From contig CAZOHM010000005.1 in the NCBI GenBank assembly GCA_964579795.1, positions 1-64,000 of the forward strand: a DNA stretch of 64,000 nucleotides, in the 5' to 3' direction. The notes under the pieces are model-generated. The model saw nothing but the letters and a program-made list of their open reading frames with translations, made no database searches and had not been told where the DNA came from. This DNA is from JAEYFP01 sp964579795. Its GTDB lineage: Bacteria; Bacillota; Clostridia; Lachnospirales; Lachnospiraceae. A program made the translations under genes and the position numbers. Positions 1 to 9,423 of the stretch are shown here, piece by piece (position 1 is the stretch's first letter; each line of letters begins with the position of its first letter).

Positions 1-7
1 TCTTCTC

Positions 8-708
8 TTATTTAATCTCTGCATCAGTTCTTGGGTCAATAATCTTTACTGCATCAGCTACACGGCCATACTGACCACAAGCCTTGTTGTATGCAGTAGT
101 AGGATCATCACCTTTTTTAATGAAATCAGTCATCTTTCCGAGACTTACAAACTTATAACCAATAATCTGATCTTCTTCATCAAGTGCGATACCTGTAACA
201 TAGCCCTCAGCCATTTCAAGATAACGAGGTCCTTTTGCAAGTGTACCGTACATTGTACCAACCTGTGAACGAAGTCCCTTACCTAAATCTTCAAGTCCGG
301 CACCAACTGCAAGTCCATCCTCTGAGAAAGCGGACTGTGAACGGCCATAAACAATCTGTAAGAACATCTCATTGCTGTATTAATTGCATCACAAACAAGG
401 TCTGTATTTAATGCTTCAAGAACAGTTCTACCCGGTAAAATTTCAGCTGCCATAGCTGCTGAATGTGTCATACCAGAACATCCAATTGTCTCAACTAAAG
501 CCTCTTGAATAATACCCTCTTTAACGTTTAATGATAGCTTGCAGGCACCCTGCTGAGGTGCACACCAGCCAATACCGTGTGTAAATCCGGAAATATCTTT
601 TACATCTTTTGCTTTTACCCATTTTGCTTCTTCTGGGATTGCTGCACATCCATGGTTCACGCCCTGTGCAACTGAACACATTTCTTCAACTTCCTTTGAA
701 TAAATCAT
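8..708 (-). pseudogene. Iron-sulfur cluster assembly scaffold-like protein (IscU/NifU-N type), frameshifted
   Basis: Two minus-strand frames together make one protein of about 233 residues. The first runs from an ATG at 708 (RBS AAAGGAG) to about 367 and ends in INTAMR. The second continues from about 367 with MFLQIVYGRSQ and stops at 8. The N-terminal part has cysteines at residues 11, 21, 49, 56 and 77, including IGCSGMTHS, the cluster-binding type of motif in this clostridial IscU-like family. The frames switch within ATGAGATGTTC. Homologues as I remember them read R-E-[MI]-F-L here, so about 4 nt seem to be missing. No slippery sequence is visible. A sequencing error or a true mutation are both possible. 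In related genomes the next gene often encodes a GGGtGRT protein, which would lie outside the window. Confidence 0.75.
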
Positions 709-850
709 GTGAAAACTCCTTTCAAAATAGAATTATTTAATTTAAGCTATAAAAGCTATATGACCGCTAACACATATTCTCTCATAAAGTATTAAAAAAA
801 TCCAGTCGTTTTTTGTACTTTTTTGCATAATAACGGTTAAAACTGTAATT

Positions 851-2146
851 CTAAGTCTCTGACTCAAATAATGTACATCCATTTTTTCCATTTTTCTTTG
901 TTTTGTACAATGCCTTATCTGCATTTTCATACAATTCCTGAAATGTTTTGCCATGAAGTCCTGCAATTGCAATACCAATACTGGCTGTTACAGAAATAGT
1001 ACCTCCGTCACAAGGATAATCCTTTGTTAATAAACGATTAAGCTTATAGCCATGAAGCTGTACATTTTTAACTTCATTAACATCATTCATATAAATAACA
1101 AATTCATCGCCACCAATTCTGCCAATAATATCTCTTCCTTTGAAATTTGCCTTTAAATGATTGGCAGTTTCGATTAACACACTGTCTCCCATGGCATGTC
1201 CAAGATTATCATTAATAGCTTTAAAATTATCCAAATCAAGCATGATTAATGCATCAAAATCATCTTTTGCATTAATTTCTTCCAATTTTTTCTCGATGAG
1301 TTCTTTCGTTGTTCCCTTATTATATAAACCAGTGAGAGGGTCTCTTTCTGCTCGTTCTTCAATTTGAAGCTCTGCAAGCTTTTTCTCATGAATATCAGTG
1401 ATTCGGCCGACAACTCTTGTTATGTAGCCTTCAGTTCCAAGAAGACTTGTAAAATTGATACGACTCCAACGTATTTCAGAATTACTGAACAGCCTTGTTC
1501 TGATATCTATTGCATCCTTTAATGGCTTTTTCAGCGTACTGTGTGCGATTTCCCAGAAGGAATCTAAATCCTCTTCCAAAATCATATTTGTAGTTCCATT
1601 TTGAATAAAATCCTTTATAAGAATATCCTTAATCGGAGTACCCTTTGAACCTTTAACAGCAAGAACGTCGGTTTTTGCATTATAATCAAAAATTATCTCA
1701 TTTTCAGCTTCTGATAAAAGATGAAGACGTTCAGCCTGTTCCACAAGTTCAAGCTCAATCATTTTTCGTTCAGTAATATCCAGAATAATAGCTGTAATCA
1801 GACTATGATCATCATCTCGGTAAAAGAGATTTCCTCTAACCTGCAGCCAGCGAATACCACCATCCTTTGTAACTGTTCTAAACTCAATTTCTGACCATCC
1901 ATCATCCTTTAATACGTCGGTAATTCCCTGTCTGAACATTAACAAATCTTCACCAATAATATTAGCTTCAATATTTCTTAATGAAACTGAACATTCTGCC
2001 TTAGAATAACCAAGCATGCGAAAAAAACCATCATTTAAAAATACAACAGTCAGTTTTCCACCTTTCACTTCAAAAACACCCATTCCTGCTAGTGTATTAT
2101 CAATAACCGTTTCAATGTCCGTACACTTTTCCTTATGCATCCACAT
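851..2146 (-). CDS. PAS-domain diguanylate cyclase (GGDEF)
   Basis: Cytosolic signalling protein of 431 residues expected to make cyclic di-GMP from two GTP. There are two PAS-like regions (about residues 15-130 and 145-255, the first ending in the DITERK linker typical of PAS/PAC), then a GGDEF domain from DPLTGLYNK (269) with an intact RIGGDEF at 343-349. The inhibitory I-site RxxD is not conserved: the matching residues are K336-G-R-D339, so product feedback may be weak. No membrane segment or signal peptide is visible. The start ATG at 2146 follows GAGGAG at a rather long distance; an ATG two codons later is an alternative. The PAS ligand cannot be told from sequence. Confidence 0.9.
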   Translation of the reverse strand: MWMHKEKCTDIETVIDNTLAGMGVFEVKGGKLTVVFLNDGFFRMLGYSKAECSVSLRNIEANIIGEDLLMFRQGITDVLKDDGWSEIEFRTVTKDGGIRWLQVRGNLFYRDDDHSLITAIILDITERKMIELELVEQAERLHLLSEAENEIIFDYNAKTDVLAVKGSKGTPIKDILIKDFIQNGTTNMILEEDLDSFWEIAHSTLKKPLKDAIDIRTRLFSNSEIRWSRINFTSLLGTEGYITRVVGRITDIHEKKLAELQIEERAERDPLTGLYNKGTTKELIEKKLEEINAKDDFDALIMLDLDNFKAINDNLGHAMGDSVLIETANHLKANFKGRDIIGRIGGDEFVIYMNDVNEVKNVQLHGYKLNRLLTKDYPCDGGTISVTASIGIAIAGLHGKTFQELYENADKALYKTKKNGKNGCTLFESET

Positions 2147-2199
2147 TTGCTAAAGTCTCCTCTTCATATATAGTTGAAAAGTTTTATGTATAAAACCAG

Positions 2200-2865
2200 T
2201 TATTGCTTTATTACAACCTCACCATGTTTTTTATAGATTGAATTCTCCGCAATACAGCCTCTTACCATGGAACAAGGATAAATATTCGTGTATCGTCCAA
2301 TTACTGTTCCTGGATTTAACACAGAATTACATCCAACCTCTACATGATCACCAAGCATAGCACCAAATTTCTTTAATCCTGTTTCGATTTTTTCACTTTG
2401 ATCTTTTACAACAACAAGAGTTTTGTCGGATTTCACATTAGAAGTTATAGAGCCTGCTCCCATATGCGAACAAAATCCAAGAATAGAATCACCTACATAA
2501 TTGTAATGTGGAACCTGCACACGATTAAATAAAATCACATTTTTGAGTTCTGTGGAATTACCGACGACTGCGCCCTCACCTACAATTGCATTTCCTCTGA
2601 TAAATGCACAATGTCTGATTTCAGCATTTTTACCGATAATAGCCGGGCCGTTGATATATGCACTGGCTGCTACCTTTGCATTTTTTGCTACCCATACATC
2701 AGCTGCTCTTTTTTCATATTCTTCTTCACTAAGTGTATTTCCAAGTTCAAGAATAATCGCGTTGATCTTTGGCAAAACCTCCCATGGATATTCATATTCT
2801 GCAAGAAACTTTCCTGTAATAGTCTCATTTAAGTCATACATGTTATTAATTCTATACTGTTCCAT
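2200..2865 (-). CDS. Left-handed beta-helix (hexapeptide repeat) protein, UDP-GlcNAc pyrophosphorylase-like C-terminal module
   Basis: A 221-residue protein. Residues about 60-210 are hexapeptide repeats (AYINGPAIIGKNAEIRHCAF, then GAVVGNST and GTVIGRYTNIYP), which fold as a left-handed parallel beta-helix. The layout resembles the acetyltransferase half of GlmU-type enzymes without the nucleotidyltransferase half, so it may be a sugar-nucleotide acyltransferase or a structural homologue. The substrate is unknown. The start ATG follows AGGGG and lies 2 nt after the topB stop codon, so the two genes are almost certainly cotranscribed. A functional link to topoisomerase III is not obvious. Confidence 0.8.
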   Translation of the reverse strand: MEQYRINNMYDLNETITGKFLAEYEYPWEVLPKINAIILELGNTLSEEEYEKRAADVWVAKNAKVAASAYINGPAIIGKNAEIRHCAFIRGNAIVGEGAVVGNSTELKNVILFNRVQVPHYNYVGDSILGFCSHMGAGSITSNVKSDKTLVVVKDQSEKIETGLKKFGAMLGDHVEVGCNSVLNPGTVIGRYTNIYPCSMVRGCIAENSIYKKHGEVVIKQ

Positions 2866-2867
2866 TT

Positions 2868-4964
2868 TTACGCCCCTTTTACACTAGATTTATCAGATTT
2901 AGATTTTGTATCTGTCGATTTTTTATAGTTTTGTGAAGCCTTTGCAAACATTTCCCGCAGGATTGCCTGATTATTCAGTCCTTTAACTGCACCGGTTCGT
3001 CTGGCAACATAATCATTCAGTTTAGCCATATACACTTCCGAAGTGATTTGCCCTTCTGCAACCTGGGTTAATCCCTTTTCCCAACTGGCTGTCAGTTTTG
3101 GATCAAGAAGTGGCCGAATAGAAGCATCAACAACATCAAATATCATCTCACCAAGTAATGCAGGGGTAATTACCTGCGTTTTTTTGTTAAGAATCAAATA
3201 TTGATTTGAAACAAGTTTTTTTAATATTTCAGCACGTGTAGCAGAAGTACCAATTCCACTTCCTTTAATCTGTGCACGAAGTTCTTCATCTTCAATAAGC
3301 TGTCCTGCATTTTCCATTGCAAGAATCATGGAACCTGAGGTATAGCGTTTTGGAGGAGAGGTTTCTCCCTCTTTTAATTCCATTGCAGTCACTTTAACAG
3401 AATCACCTTTTTTCAATGAATTCAAGGCTGTTAAAAAAGCCTCATCACATCTGACTTCATCTTCAGAATTCTCGTCTGATGAAGGTGCAGAATCCTGCTT
3501 TGTTTTAAGAAATGAAAAGCGACTTGCTTTCAAATAACCTTCTTCGGAAAGAACTTTGAAATTAGCAAAGAATCGTTCGGTATCAATTTTTACAACAATA
3601 CCGGTTTTCTGATAAACTGCTGGTGGATAAAATATACTCAAAAAACGCTTTACAATAATCTCATATACTTTTTCTGAAAGCTCAGACAAACCATTTATTG
3701 CTTCCATACCCTGTCCGGTTGGAATCACTGCATAATGATCTGTAATCTGCTTGTCATTTACATATCGAGTTTTTGCAATTGTTTTATAGGAATCTCCTTT
3801 TAAAACCTCTTCTGCAAAACTAGCTGCTTTTTCATAACGTTTTAATCCATTAATGTTTTTATATATTTCCTTTGATACAGCTGTGGATAGTACTCTTGCA
3901 TCCGTTCTTGGGTAGGTCACAAGCTTTTTTTCATATAATTCCTGAATAATTCTTAGCGTTTCATCAGGACTGATTTTAAAAAGTTTTGAACAGTCATTTT
4001 GAAGTTCTGCTAGATTATATAATAATGGTGCATTCTTTGTCTCTTTTTTCTTTTCTATTTTATCAATTGATGCTCCGTCAGAAGATAATGTAAGCAGCTC
4101 CTTTGATACAGCTTCTGCATCTTCACGCTTTTTAAATCCGTTTTCTTTATATAGCAATTCTGAATTATAATATCTCGAGTCTTCAGTCGTACGCCATTCA
4201 GCAGAAAATGAATGATTTTCAATATCGGCTTCGCTGCTCTCTAAAGATGAATCAGACAAATTCACTGAGGCCAGAATGCGATAGAATGGGGTTTTGACAA
4301 ACTCTCGAATTTCCCGTTCCCGTCTGACAACCATACCGAGCACGCATGTCATGACACGTCCGACCGAAATGACAGCATATTTCATGTTTAAAAACCCCGA
4401 AACAGAATCTCCGTACTTCAAAGTGAGTGCACGTGAAAAATTAATTCCCATCAAGTAATCTTCTTTTGCACGCAAATAAGCGGCATCAGCAAGATTATCG
4501 TAAGCAGACAAATCCTTTGCTTCTTTTATTCCACGCTTGATTTCATCCTCTGTTTGTGAATCAATCCAGACTCTTTTTCGGATTTTACCCGAAACATTCG
4601 CCTGCTGTTCCACCAGACGATAAATATATTCTCCTTCTCGCCCGGAGTCCGTACAAACATAAATTGTTTCAACATCTTCTCTTGTTAACAGCTGACTGAC
4701 AATTTGAAACTGCTTTGCAGCAGAAGGAATTACTTCATACTTATATGTATCAGGTAAAAAAGGAAGCGTTGTAAAGCTCCATTTTTTATATTTTATATCA
4801 TATGCATCAGGATAACTCATAGTTACAAGATGTCCAACACACCATGTAACAATTGTATTTTCCGATTCAAGATAGCCATCATATTTTTTTGTGTTAAGCT
4901 TCAGTGCATTTGCAAATTCCCGTGCAACACTTGGTTTTTCTGCAATAAAAACTGTCTTTCCCAT
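2868..4964 (-). CDS. topB: DNA topoisomerase III
   Basis: Type IA topoisomerase of 698 residues that cuts one DNA strand and passes another through, mainly for decatenation and recombination intermediates. The Toprim domain opens with VFIAEKPSVAREF and contains the acidic triad motif TDSGREGE (105-112). The catalytic tyrosine is Y351 in LVTYPRTDAR. The C-terminus is a short Lys/Ser-rich tail without zinc ribbons, usual for the Bacillus TopB size class. It is the first gene of a pair with the beta-helix protein. Plasmids and conjugative elements also carry topB, but no relaxase, integrase or T4SS gene is nearby, so I read it as chromosomal. Confidence 0.95.
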   Translation of the reverse strand: MGKTVFIAEKPSVAREFANALKLNTKKYDGYLESENTIVTWCVGHLVTMSYPDAYDIKYKKWSFTTLPFLPDTYKYEVIPSAAKQFQIVSQLLTREDVETIYVCTDSGREGEYIYRLVEQQANVSGKIRKRVWIDSQTEDEIKRGIKEAKDLSAYDNLADAAYLRAKEDYLMGINFSRALTLKYGDSVSGFLNMKYAVISVGRVMTCVLGMVVRREREIREFVKTPFYRILASVNLSDSSLESSEADIENHSFSAEWRTTEDSRYYNSELLYKENGFKKREDAEAVSKELLTLSSDGASIDKIEKKKETKNAPLLYNLAELQNDCSKLFKISPDETLRIIQELYEKKLVTYPRTDARVLSTAVSKEIYKNINGLKRYEKAASFAEEVLKGDSYKTIAKTRYVNDKQITDHYAVIPTGQGMEAINGLSELSEKVYEIIVKRFLSIFYPPAVYQKTGIVVKIDTERFFANFKVLSEEGYLKASRFSFLKTKQDSAPSSDENSEDEVRCDEAFLTALNSLKKGDSVKVTAMELKEGETSPPKRYTSGSMILAMENAGQLIEDEELRAQIKGSGIGTSATRAEILKKLVSNQYLILNKKTQVITPALLGEMIFDVVDASIRPLLDPKLTASWEKGLTQVAEGQITSEVYMAKLNDYVARRTGAVKGLNNQAILREMFAKASQNYKKSTDTKSKSDKSSVKGA

Positions 4965-4997
4965 AAAACTTCCTGTTCTTATTTCATATTATTATTA

Positions 4998-5026
4998 AGT
5001 ATATCATAGGATTTCCATAATCTCAA
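4998..5026 (-). promoter_or_regulatory. SigA-type promoter of topB
   Basis: Minus-strand TTGAGA (5021-5026), 17-bp spacer, TATACT (4998-5003), about 34 bp before the topB ATG. The -35 overlaps the last codons of the upstream ATPase gene. Confidence 0.55.
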
Positions 5027-6414
5027 CGAATGACTGCCATATTACTCGATATATGAATTTGATCAATCAAATGAAGATTTTCCCTGCAGGCAGCCTCTTT
5101 TTTTAATAATTCATCAAATGTACCACTCGTAAACAAATAATAGTCATCTGCTTTTAAGCCGGCTTTTTTTTCATTTAACAGCATTTTCTCAAAATCACTG
5201 TAGAGAAATGTTTTTTTCTCCCAGCTACAGCATCCAATTAACGTCTCACAATTATCATTTTGTGCAACAATATCCAAAGAACCGTCTTTTCCATTCCAGG
5301 AATCAAATCTGGAATATGTTCTATTTAATCGGTTCATTTGATTAAGCAGCATCAAATATTCTCTACATACTTTTTTGAATGTATCTGCGACAAAGAGTTT
5401 TAGAGTTGACTCAATATATTTACGATAGAATTTATCCGCACCAATCATATCTAATTTTGATATACGTGCATATACATATCGATACCAGAAACATGTAAAT
5501 GAATCTGAAATTCGATAAGTTCCTTTTAAAGCATTCGCTTTTCCTGATGTTTCACAGGAATCAATTTTCTCAACAAGTCCGAGATCTATTAAATTTTTCA
5601 AATAAACAGCAATCTTTGACCTGCCAAATCCTGTTTGCATATACAAGTCATTTAATTTTTGCCTTCCCGCTGCAAGATTAAGTAAAATTGTATTATATAC
5701 TGCCGGTTCACGCAGTTCACCTGTCAATAGATGCATTCCTTTTTCATATAAATAAGAACCAGGTGATAAAATCTGTTCACATATATTTTCTTTTACTGAC
5801 AGCTCTTGATTCCAATGTGACCAAAGAAGCGGTATTCCGCCTAATATGGCATATGTATTTATGCATTCTTCAAAATTATATCTCTTAAAACGTCCGACTA
5901 AATTCAGAAAGTTCAAGGGTTCTACTTTGATGAACCCAAAAATTTCATATGCTGAATTTCCAAGCTTATCAAGCATAATTTTTTCTATCCAATAGGGAGA
6001 CGAAGAACAAAGTATGACCAATACTGATGACTGACTATGTTGATTATGGATTACTTTAATCAGGTCATTCATAAAATTTGAACAATTTCTTACAATGTGT
6101 TGAAATTCATATATAATCAAAACCTTTTTATCTGTATTTAAAGATATGACAGCAGAAAAAATCGAGAAAAAAGAATCAAGTACCACTACATTCTCTGGTA
6201 GATAATCTTTTAATTCTCTATTTAATAATTTAATTTGTTCTTTTTCAGAGCATGGTATTGCATGATAATAAAAGCCAGCTTTGTTTTTACAAAAACGTTG
6301 TAAAAGATCTGCTTTTCCAATTCCGCTGCAGCCATACAGAACTACAATTTCATTTTCAGTACGATTGAAGCAATTTTCCAGATTTTGCACCTCTGCATTT
6401 CGTTCAAAAATCAT
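5023..6414 (-). CDS. AAA-type ATPase of the archaeal/DUF234 family
   Basis: ATP-binding protein of about 463 residues. The Walker A motif is GCSGIGKAD (28-36 counted from the ATG at 6414). A central winged-helix-like part (LNDLYMQTGFGRSKIAVYLKNL) is followed by a DUF234-like nuclease-fold region near the C-terminus (DIVAQNDNCETLIGCCSWEK). The Walker B-like strand reads LIIYEFQHI, where the usual aspartate is a tyrosine, so hydrolysis could be altered. I prefer the ATG at 6414 (after GGGTGA) to the GTG at 6435 that abuts the preceding stop. The family is widespread and its function unknown. The gene follows the PAS-GGDEF-EAL gene directly and is probably cotranscribed with it. Confidence 0.75.
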   Translation of the reverse strand: MIFERNAEVQNLENCFNRTENEIVVLYGCSGIGKADLLQRFCKNKAGFYYHAIPCSEKEQIKLLNRELKDYLPENVVVLDSFFSIFSAVISLNTDKKVLIIYEFQHIVRNCSNFMNDLIKVIHNQHSQSSVLVILCSSSPYWIEKIMLDKLGNSAYEIFGFIKVEPLNFLNLVGRFKRYNFEECINTYAILGGIPLLWSHWNQELSVKENICEQILSPGSYLYEKGMHLLTGELREPAVYNTILLNLAAGRQKLNDLYMQTGFGRSKIAVYLKNLIDLGLVEKIDSCETSGKANALKGTYRISDSFTCFWYRYVYARISKLDMIGADKFYRKYIESTLKLFVADTFKKVCREYLMLLNQMNRLNRTYSRFDSWNGKDGSLDIVAQNDNCETLIGCCSWEKKTFLYSDFEKMLLNEKKAGLKADDYYLFTSGTFDELLKKEAACRENLHLIDQIHISSNMAVIR

Positions 6415-6435
6415 ACTTTCACCCTGCTCAAACAC

Positions 6436-8172
6436 TTAAGGAAGCTGTCGAATGAGAAGCTTCTCAAAATCATTTCTTGACATTGGCTTTCCTAACAAAT
6501 ATCCTTGAACATTATCACAATGAATTCTTTTAAGATACTCAAGCTGATCTGGTGTTTCTACTCCCTCAGCAATTGTTTCCAGTCCAAGTTTGTTGACCAT
6601 ATCGACAACCGATTCAGTAATAATATTTGTGGAGACATCTTTGATTGCGGTATCTACAAATGTTTTATCAATTTTCAATGTGTCAATTGGTAATACTTTT
6701 AAATAGGACAAAGAAGAAAACCCTGTTCCAAAATCATCTAACGAAATTTTAATACCAAGCTTTCTCAATGTATTAATTTTTCCAATTATCTCATCAAAAT
6801 CATTAATAAAAACACTCTCTGTAATTTCCAGCTCAATCCACTCCGGATTAATTTCATATAGACTGAGAAGATGCTGTATATAATCAACAAAATTATCTTT
6901 TTCCATTTGAATAGATGAGATGTTAATCGAAAGAATAAAAGGAACATGGTATTTCAGTTTCCAATCGTTCATAATACGAATGCTCTCCTTCAATACCCAA
7001 TTGCCAATTGGTACAATTGCTCCATTTTTTTCTGCTATTGGAATAAATTCTGATGGACTGATAATAAATCCACCATGCTCATCAGGCCAACGAAGCAATG
7101 CTTCTGCACCACGTAGTCTACCGGTTTGTGCTGAAAACTGCGGTTGAAAATAAATAACAAAGTCTTCATTTTCTATTGCTTCCTTCAGACGTTGCTCCAG
7201 TGATACGGTTTTAATAAATCTCTGCAAAATATCATGTTCAAAATACTGAATATTATTCTTTCCCTTTTCCTTTGCCTTAAAAAGAACAATTTCAGCATTC
7301 TTTATCAATTCCAGTGCTGTTCGTCCTGCTTCCGGATACTCTGCGACACCACCACTTACACTAAAGGTAATTTCAGTTTTATTTGTCAAAACAAAAGGCG
7401 TACGTAATTGTTCTCGAATAGACGTGTATATATTATCTGCACTTCTTTGACCACATGGATTATAGATTGCTACACAGAACACATCACTTCCAAATCGACC
7501 AGCAACTATATTTTCATTTGTATATTCTTTAATTACTCCTGCAAAATCCTGAACAAGCTCATCACCAAATAAAAGACCAAGACTGTCATTGATCTTTTTG
7601 AAATCATCAATATCCAAAAAAAGTAATTCTACGCTTACTTGTTCTGATTCCGCTTTTTCACATAAATCTCGGAGTGACTTGACAAAATAATTTCTATTGT
7701 ACAGCCCGGTTAGAGAATCATAATATGCAAAATAAACAAGTTCTTCATTTTTGGCTTTAATTTTTGTAATATCATGAAAAGAAATAATCTTGTCAATTGG
7801 AATTCCGTTTTCATCATAATTAGTCCGAGCCACAGATTCAACCCAGTTTTTTTGATTTTTACTCTTAAATTCCATTCTCGAAATTCGCTCTTTTCGTGAT
7901 TCCATATCAATGATAATTTCTTGAAAACGTTTCTGATCCTCATCACAGATTAAACTAAGCATAAAATTCTTATCAAATGGATGATTACAAACTTTTTCCC
8001 CAATTATCTCATCCCATGATCCAACCAACTCAACATTTGAATTTTTTCGATAATCTATGTACACAAAAACATTACCGGAAAACTCCGATACAAGTCGATA
8101 AATTCTCTCACTGTTTAACAGCTTTTCATTCATTGCTGTTAATAAATCAATCTGATACTTTAAATCATCCAT
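6436..8172 (-). CDS. PAS-GGDEF-EAL cyclic-di-GMP phosphodiesterase
   Basis: Signalling protein of 578 residues with an N-terminal PAS-like sensor (about 20-140), a GGDEF domain (about 148-310) and a C-terminal EAL domain (about 330-575). The GGDEF signature is degenerate (RFGSDVF in place of RxGGDEF), so cyclase activity is unlikely; such domains often bind GTP as a regulatory input. The EAL domain keeps AEALLRW, DDFGTGFSSL and TLKIDKTFV, consistent with an active phosphodiesterase that hydrolyses c-di-GMP to pGpG. No membrane segment is visible. The start ATG follows AGAGGA. This gene, the cyclase at 851-2146 and the PilZ protein at 57054 could be parts of one c-di-GMP network (inference). 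Confidence 0.9.
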   Translation of the reverse strand: MDDLKYQIDLLTAMNEKLLNSERIYRLVSEFSGNVFVYIDYRKNSNVELVGSWDEIIGEKVCNHPFDKNFMLSLICDEDQKRFQEIIIDMESRKERISRMEFKSKNQKNWVESVARTNYDENGIPIDKIISFHDITKIKAKNEELVYFAYYDSLTGLYNRNYFVKSLRDLCEKAESEQVSVELLFLDIDDFKKINDSLGLLFGDELVQDFAGVIKEYTNENIVAGRFGSDVFCVAIYNPCGQRSADNIYTSIREQLRTPFVLTNKTEITFSVSGGVAEYPEAGRTALELIKNAEIVLFKAKEKGKNNIQYFEHDILQRFIKTVSLEQRLKEAIENEDFVIYFQPQFSAQTGRLRGAEALLRWPDEHGGFIISPSEFIPIAEKNGAIVPIGNWVLKESIRIMNDWKLKYHVPFILSINISSIQMEKDNFVDYIQHLLSLYEINPEWIELEITESVFINDFDEIIGKINTLRKLGIKISLDDFGTGFSSLSYLKVLPIDTLKIDKTFVDTAIKDVSTNIITESVVDMVNKLGLETIAEGVETPDQLEYLKRIHCDNVQGYLLGKPMSRNDFEKLLIRQLP

Positions 8173-8233
8173 GGTTTATCCTCTGTGTTTATTTACTGAC
8201 AACTAAAAATCTTCATCATTAGTCTACAGCAAT

Positions 8234-8272
8234 GTAGCTGCCTCACAAAAAATTGAATTGTAAGGCAGCTGC
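8234..8272 (-). terminator. Hairpin after asd, possible terminator
   Basis: Inverted repeat GTAGCTGCCT / AGGCAGCTGC (10 bp with one G-T pair) just downstream of asd. There is no clear T-tract after it on the minus strand, so termination efficiency is uncertain. Confidence 0.4.
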
Positions 8273-8287
8273 CAGTTATTCTTCATA

Positions 8288-9382
8288 CTATCTTACTGAC
8301 TTGGCACTGATATATCCCTGCGCCTTTAATAATTCTGCGCAAAGTACTGCACCACCAGCTGCACCTCTGACAGTATTATGAGAAAGACCAACAAACTTGT
8401 AATCAAAGAGAATGTCTTCTCTAAGTCTGCCGATAGAAACGCCCATTCCTTTTTCATAATCAACATCCAATGCTACCTGTGGACGATTATCTTCTTCCAT
8501 ATATCTGATAAACTGCTTAGGCGCACTTGGAAGCTGTAATTCCTGTGGAATTCCTTTATAGGAATTCATTTTTTCAATCAGTTGCTCTTTTGTTGGCTTT
8601 TTTGCAAATTTAATAAATACTGCAGCAGTATGACCGTTTAATACTGGGACACGAATACACTGTGTAGTGATAATCGGTGCTGCTGCTTTCACAATCTGAC
8701 CATTTTCAATTCTTCCAAGAATACGAAGCGGTTCCTGCTCACTTTTTTCTTCTTCACCGCCAATATACGGAATGATATTCTCAACCATTTCCGGCCAGTC
8801 TTTAAATGTTTTTCCTGCACCTGAAATTGCCTGATAGGTTGTAGCAACAACCTCAGTTGGTTCAAATTCACGCCATGCAGCAAGTAATGGTGCATAGCTT
8901 TGAATAGAACAATTTGGTTTTACGGCAATAAATCCATATTTTGTTTGAAGACGATTTTTCTGAAATTCAATAACCTTTGCATGCTCAGGATTAATTTCTG
9001 GAATAATCATTGGAACATCTGGTGTCCATCTGTGCGCACTGTTATTTGATACAACGGGTGTTTCAGTCTTTGCATAAGCTTCCTCAATAGCTCTGATTTC
9101 ATCCTTTGTCATATCTACAGCACTAAAAACAAAGTCTACAATAGCTGCAACTTTCTCTACTTCGTTTACATTCATTACTGTCATCTTTTTTACAGCTTCC
9201 GGCATCGGAGTTGTCATTTTCCATCTACTTCCAACTGCGTCCTCATAAGACTTTCCTGCACTTCTTTCACTTGCTGCAATTGCAGCAACTTCAAACCATG
9301 GATGGTTTTCCAGCAAAGAAATAAACCTTTGACCAACCATTCCCGTTCCACCTAAAATACCAACTTTTAATTTCTCACTCAT
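8288..9382 (-). CDS. asd: Aspartate-semialdehyde dehydrogenase
   Basis: Converts L-aspartyl phosphate to aspartate semialdehyde with NADPH, the branch-point step to lysine/diaminopimelate, methionine and threonine. The NADP-binding motif GILGGTGMVGQRF is at the N-terminus. The catalytic cysteine is in KPNCSIQSY (about residue 158). GAGKTFKDWPEM and the C-terminal GLSHNTVRGAAGG fit the archaeal/fungal-type Asd rather than the classical proteobacterial type. Two ATGs are adjacent (9385 and 9382); the second has the better distance to GAGGAG. It lies 38 bp downstream of argH in the same direction. Confidence 0.95.
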   Translation of the reverse strand: MSEKLKVGILGGTGMVGQRFISLLENHPWFEVAAIAASERSAGKSYEDAVGSRWKMTTPMPEAVKKMTVMNVNEVEKVAAIVDFVFSAVDMTKDEIRAIEEAYAKTETPVVSNNSAHRWTPDVPMIIPEINPEHAKVIEFQKNRLQTKYGFIAVKPNCSIQSYAPLLAAWREFEPTEVVATTYQAISGAGKTFKDWPEMVENIIPYIGGEEEKSEQEPLRILGRIENGQIVKAAAPIITTQCIRVPVLNGHTAAVFIKFAKKPTKEQLIEKMNSYKGIPQELQLPSAPKQFIRYMEEDNRPQVALDVDYEKGMGVSIGRLREDILFDYKFVGLSHNTVRGAAGGAVLCAELLKAQGYISAKSVR

Positions 9383-9423
9383 CATTTTTCTCCTCTTCCC
9401 TGTAGGTTATATTAAAATACTCC

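Noticed and set aside
742..978. Minus-strand ORF of 78 codons
   Set aside because: It overlaps the diguanylate cyclase gene in another frame, has no family resemblance and no RBS; a chance frame.
2868..4964. topB as a mark of an integrative conjugative element
   Set aside because: No relaxase, coupling protein, integrase or attachment repeats were found nearby; the neighbours look chromosomal.
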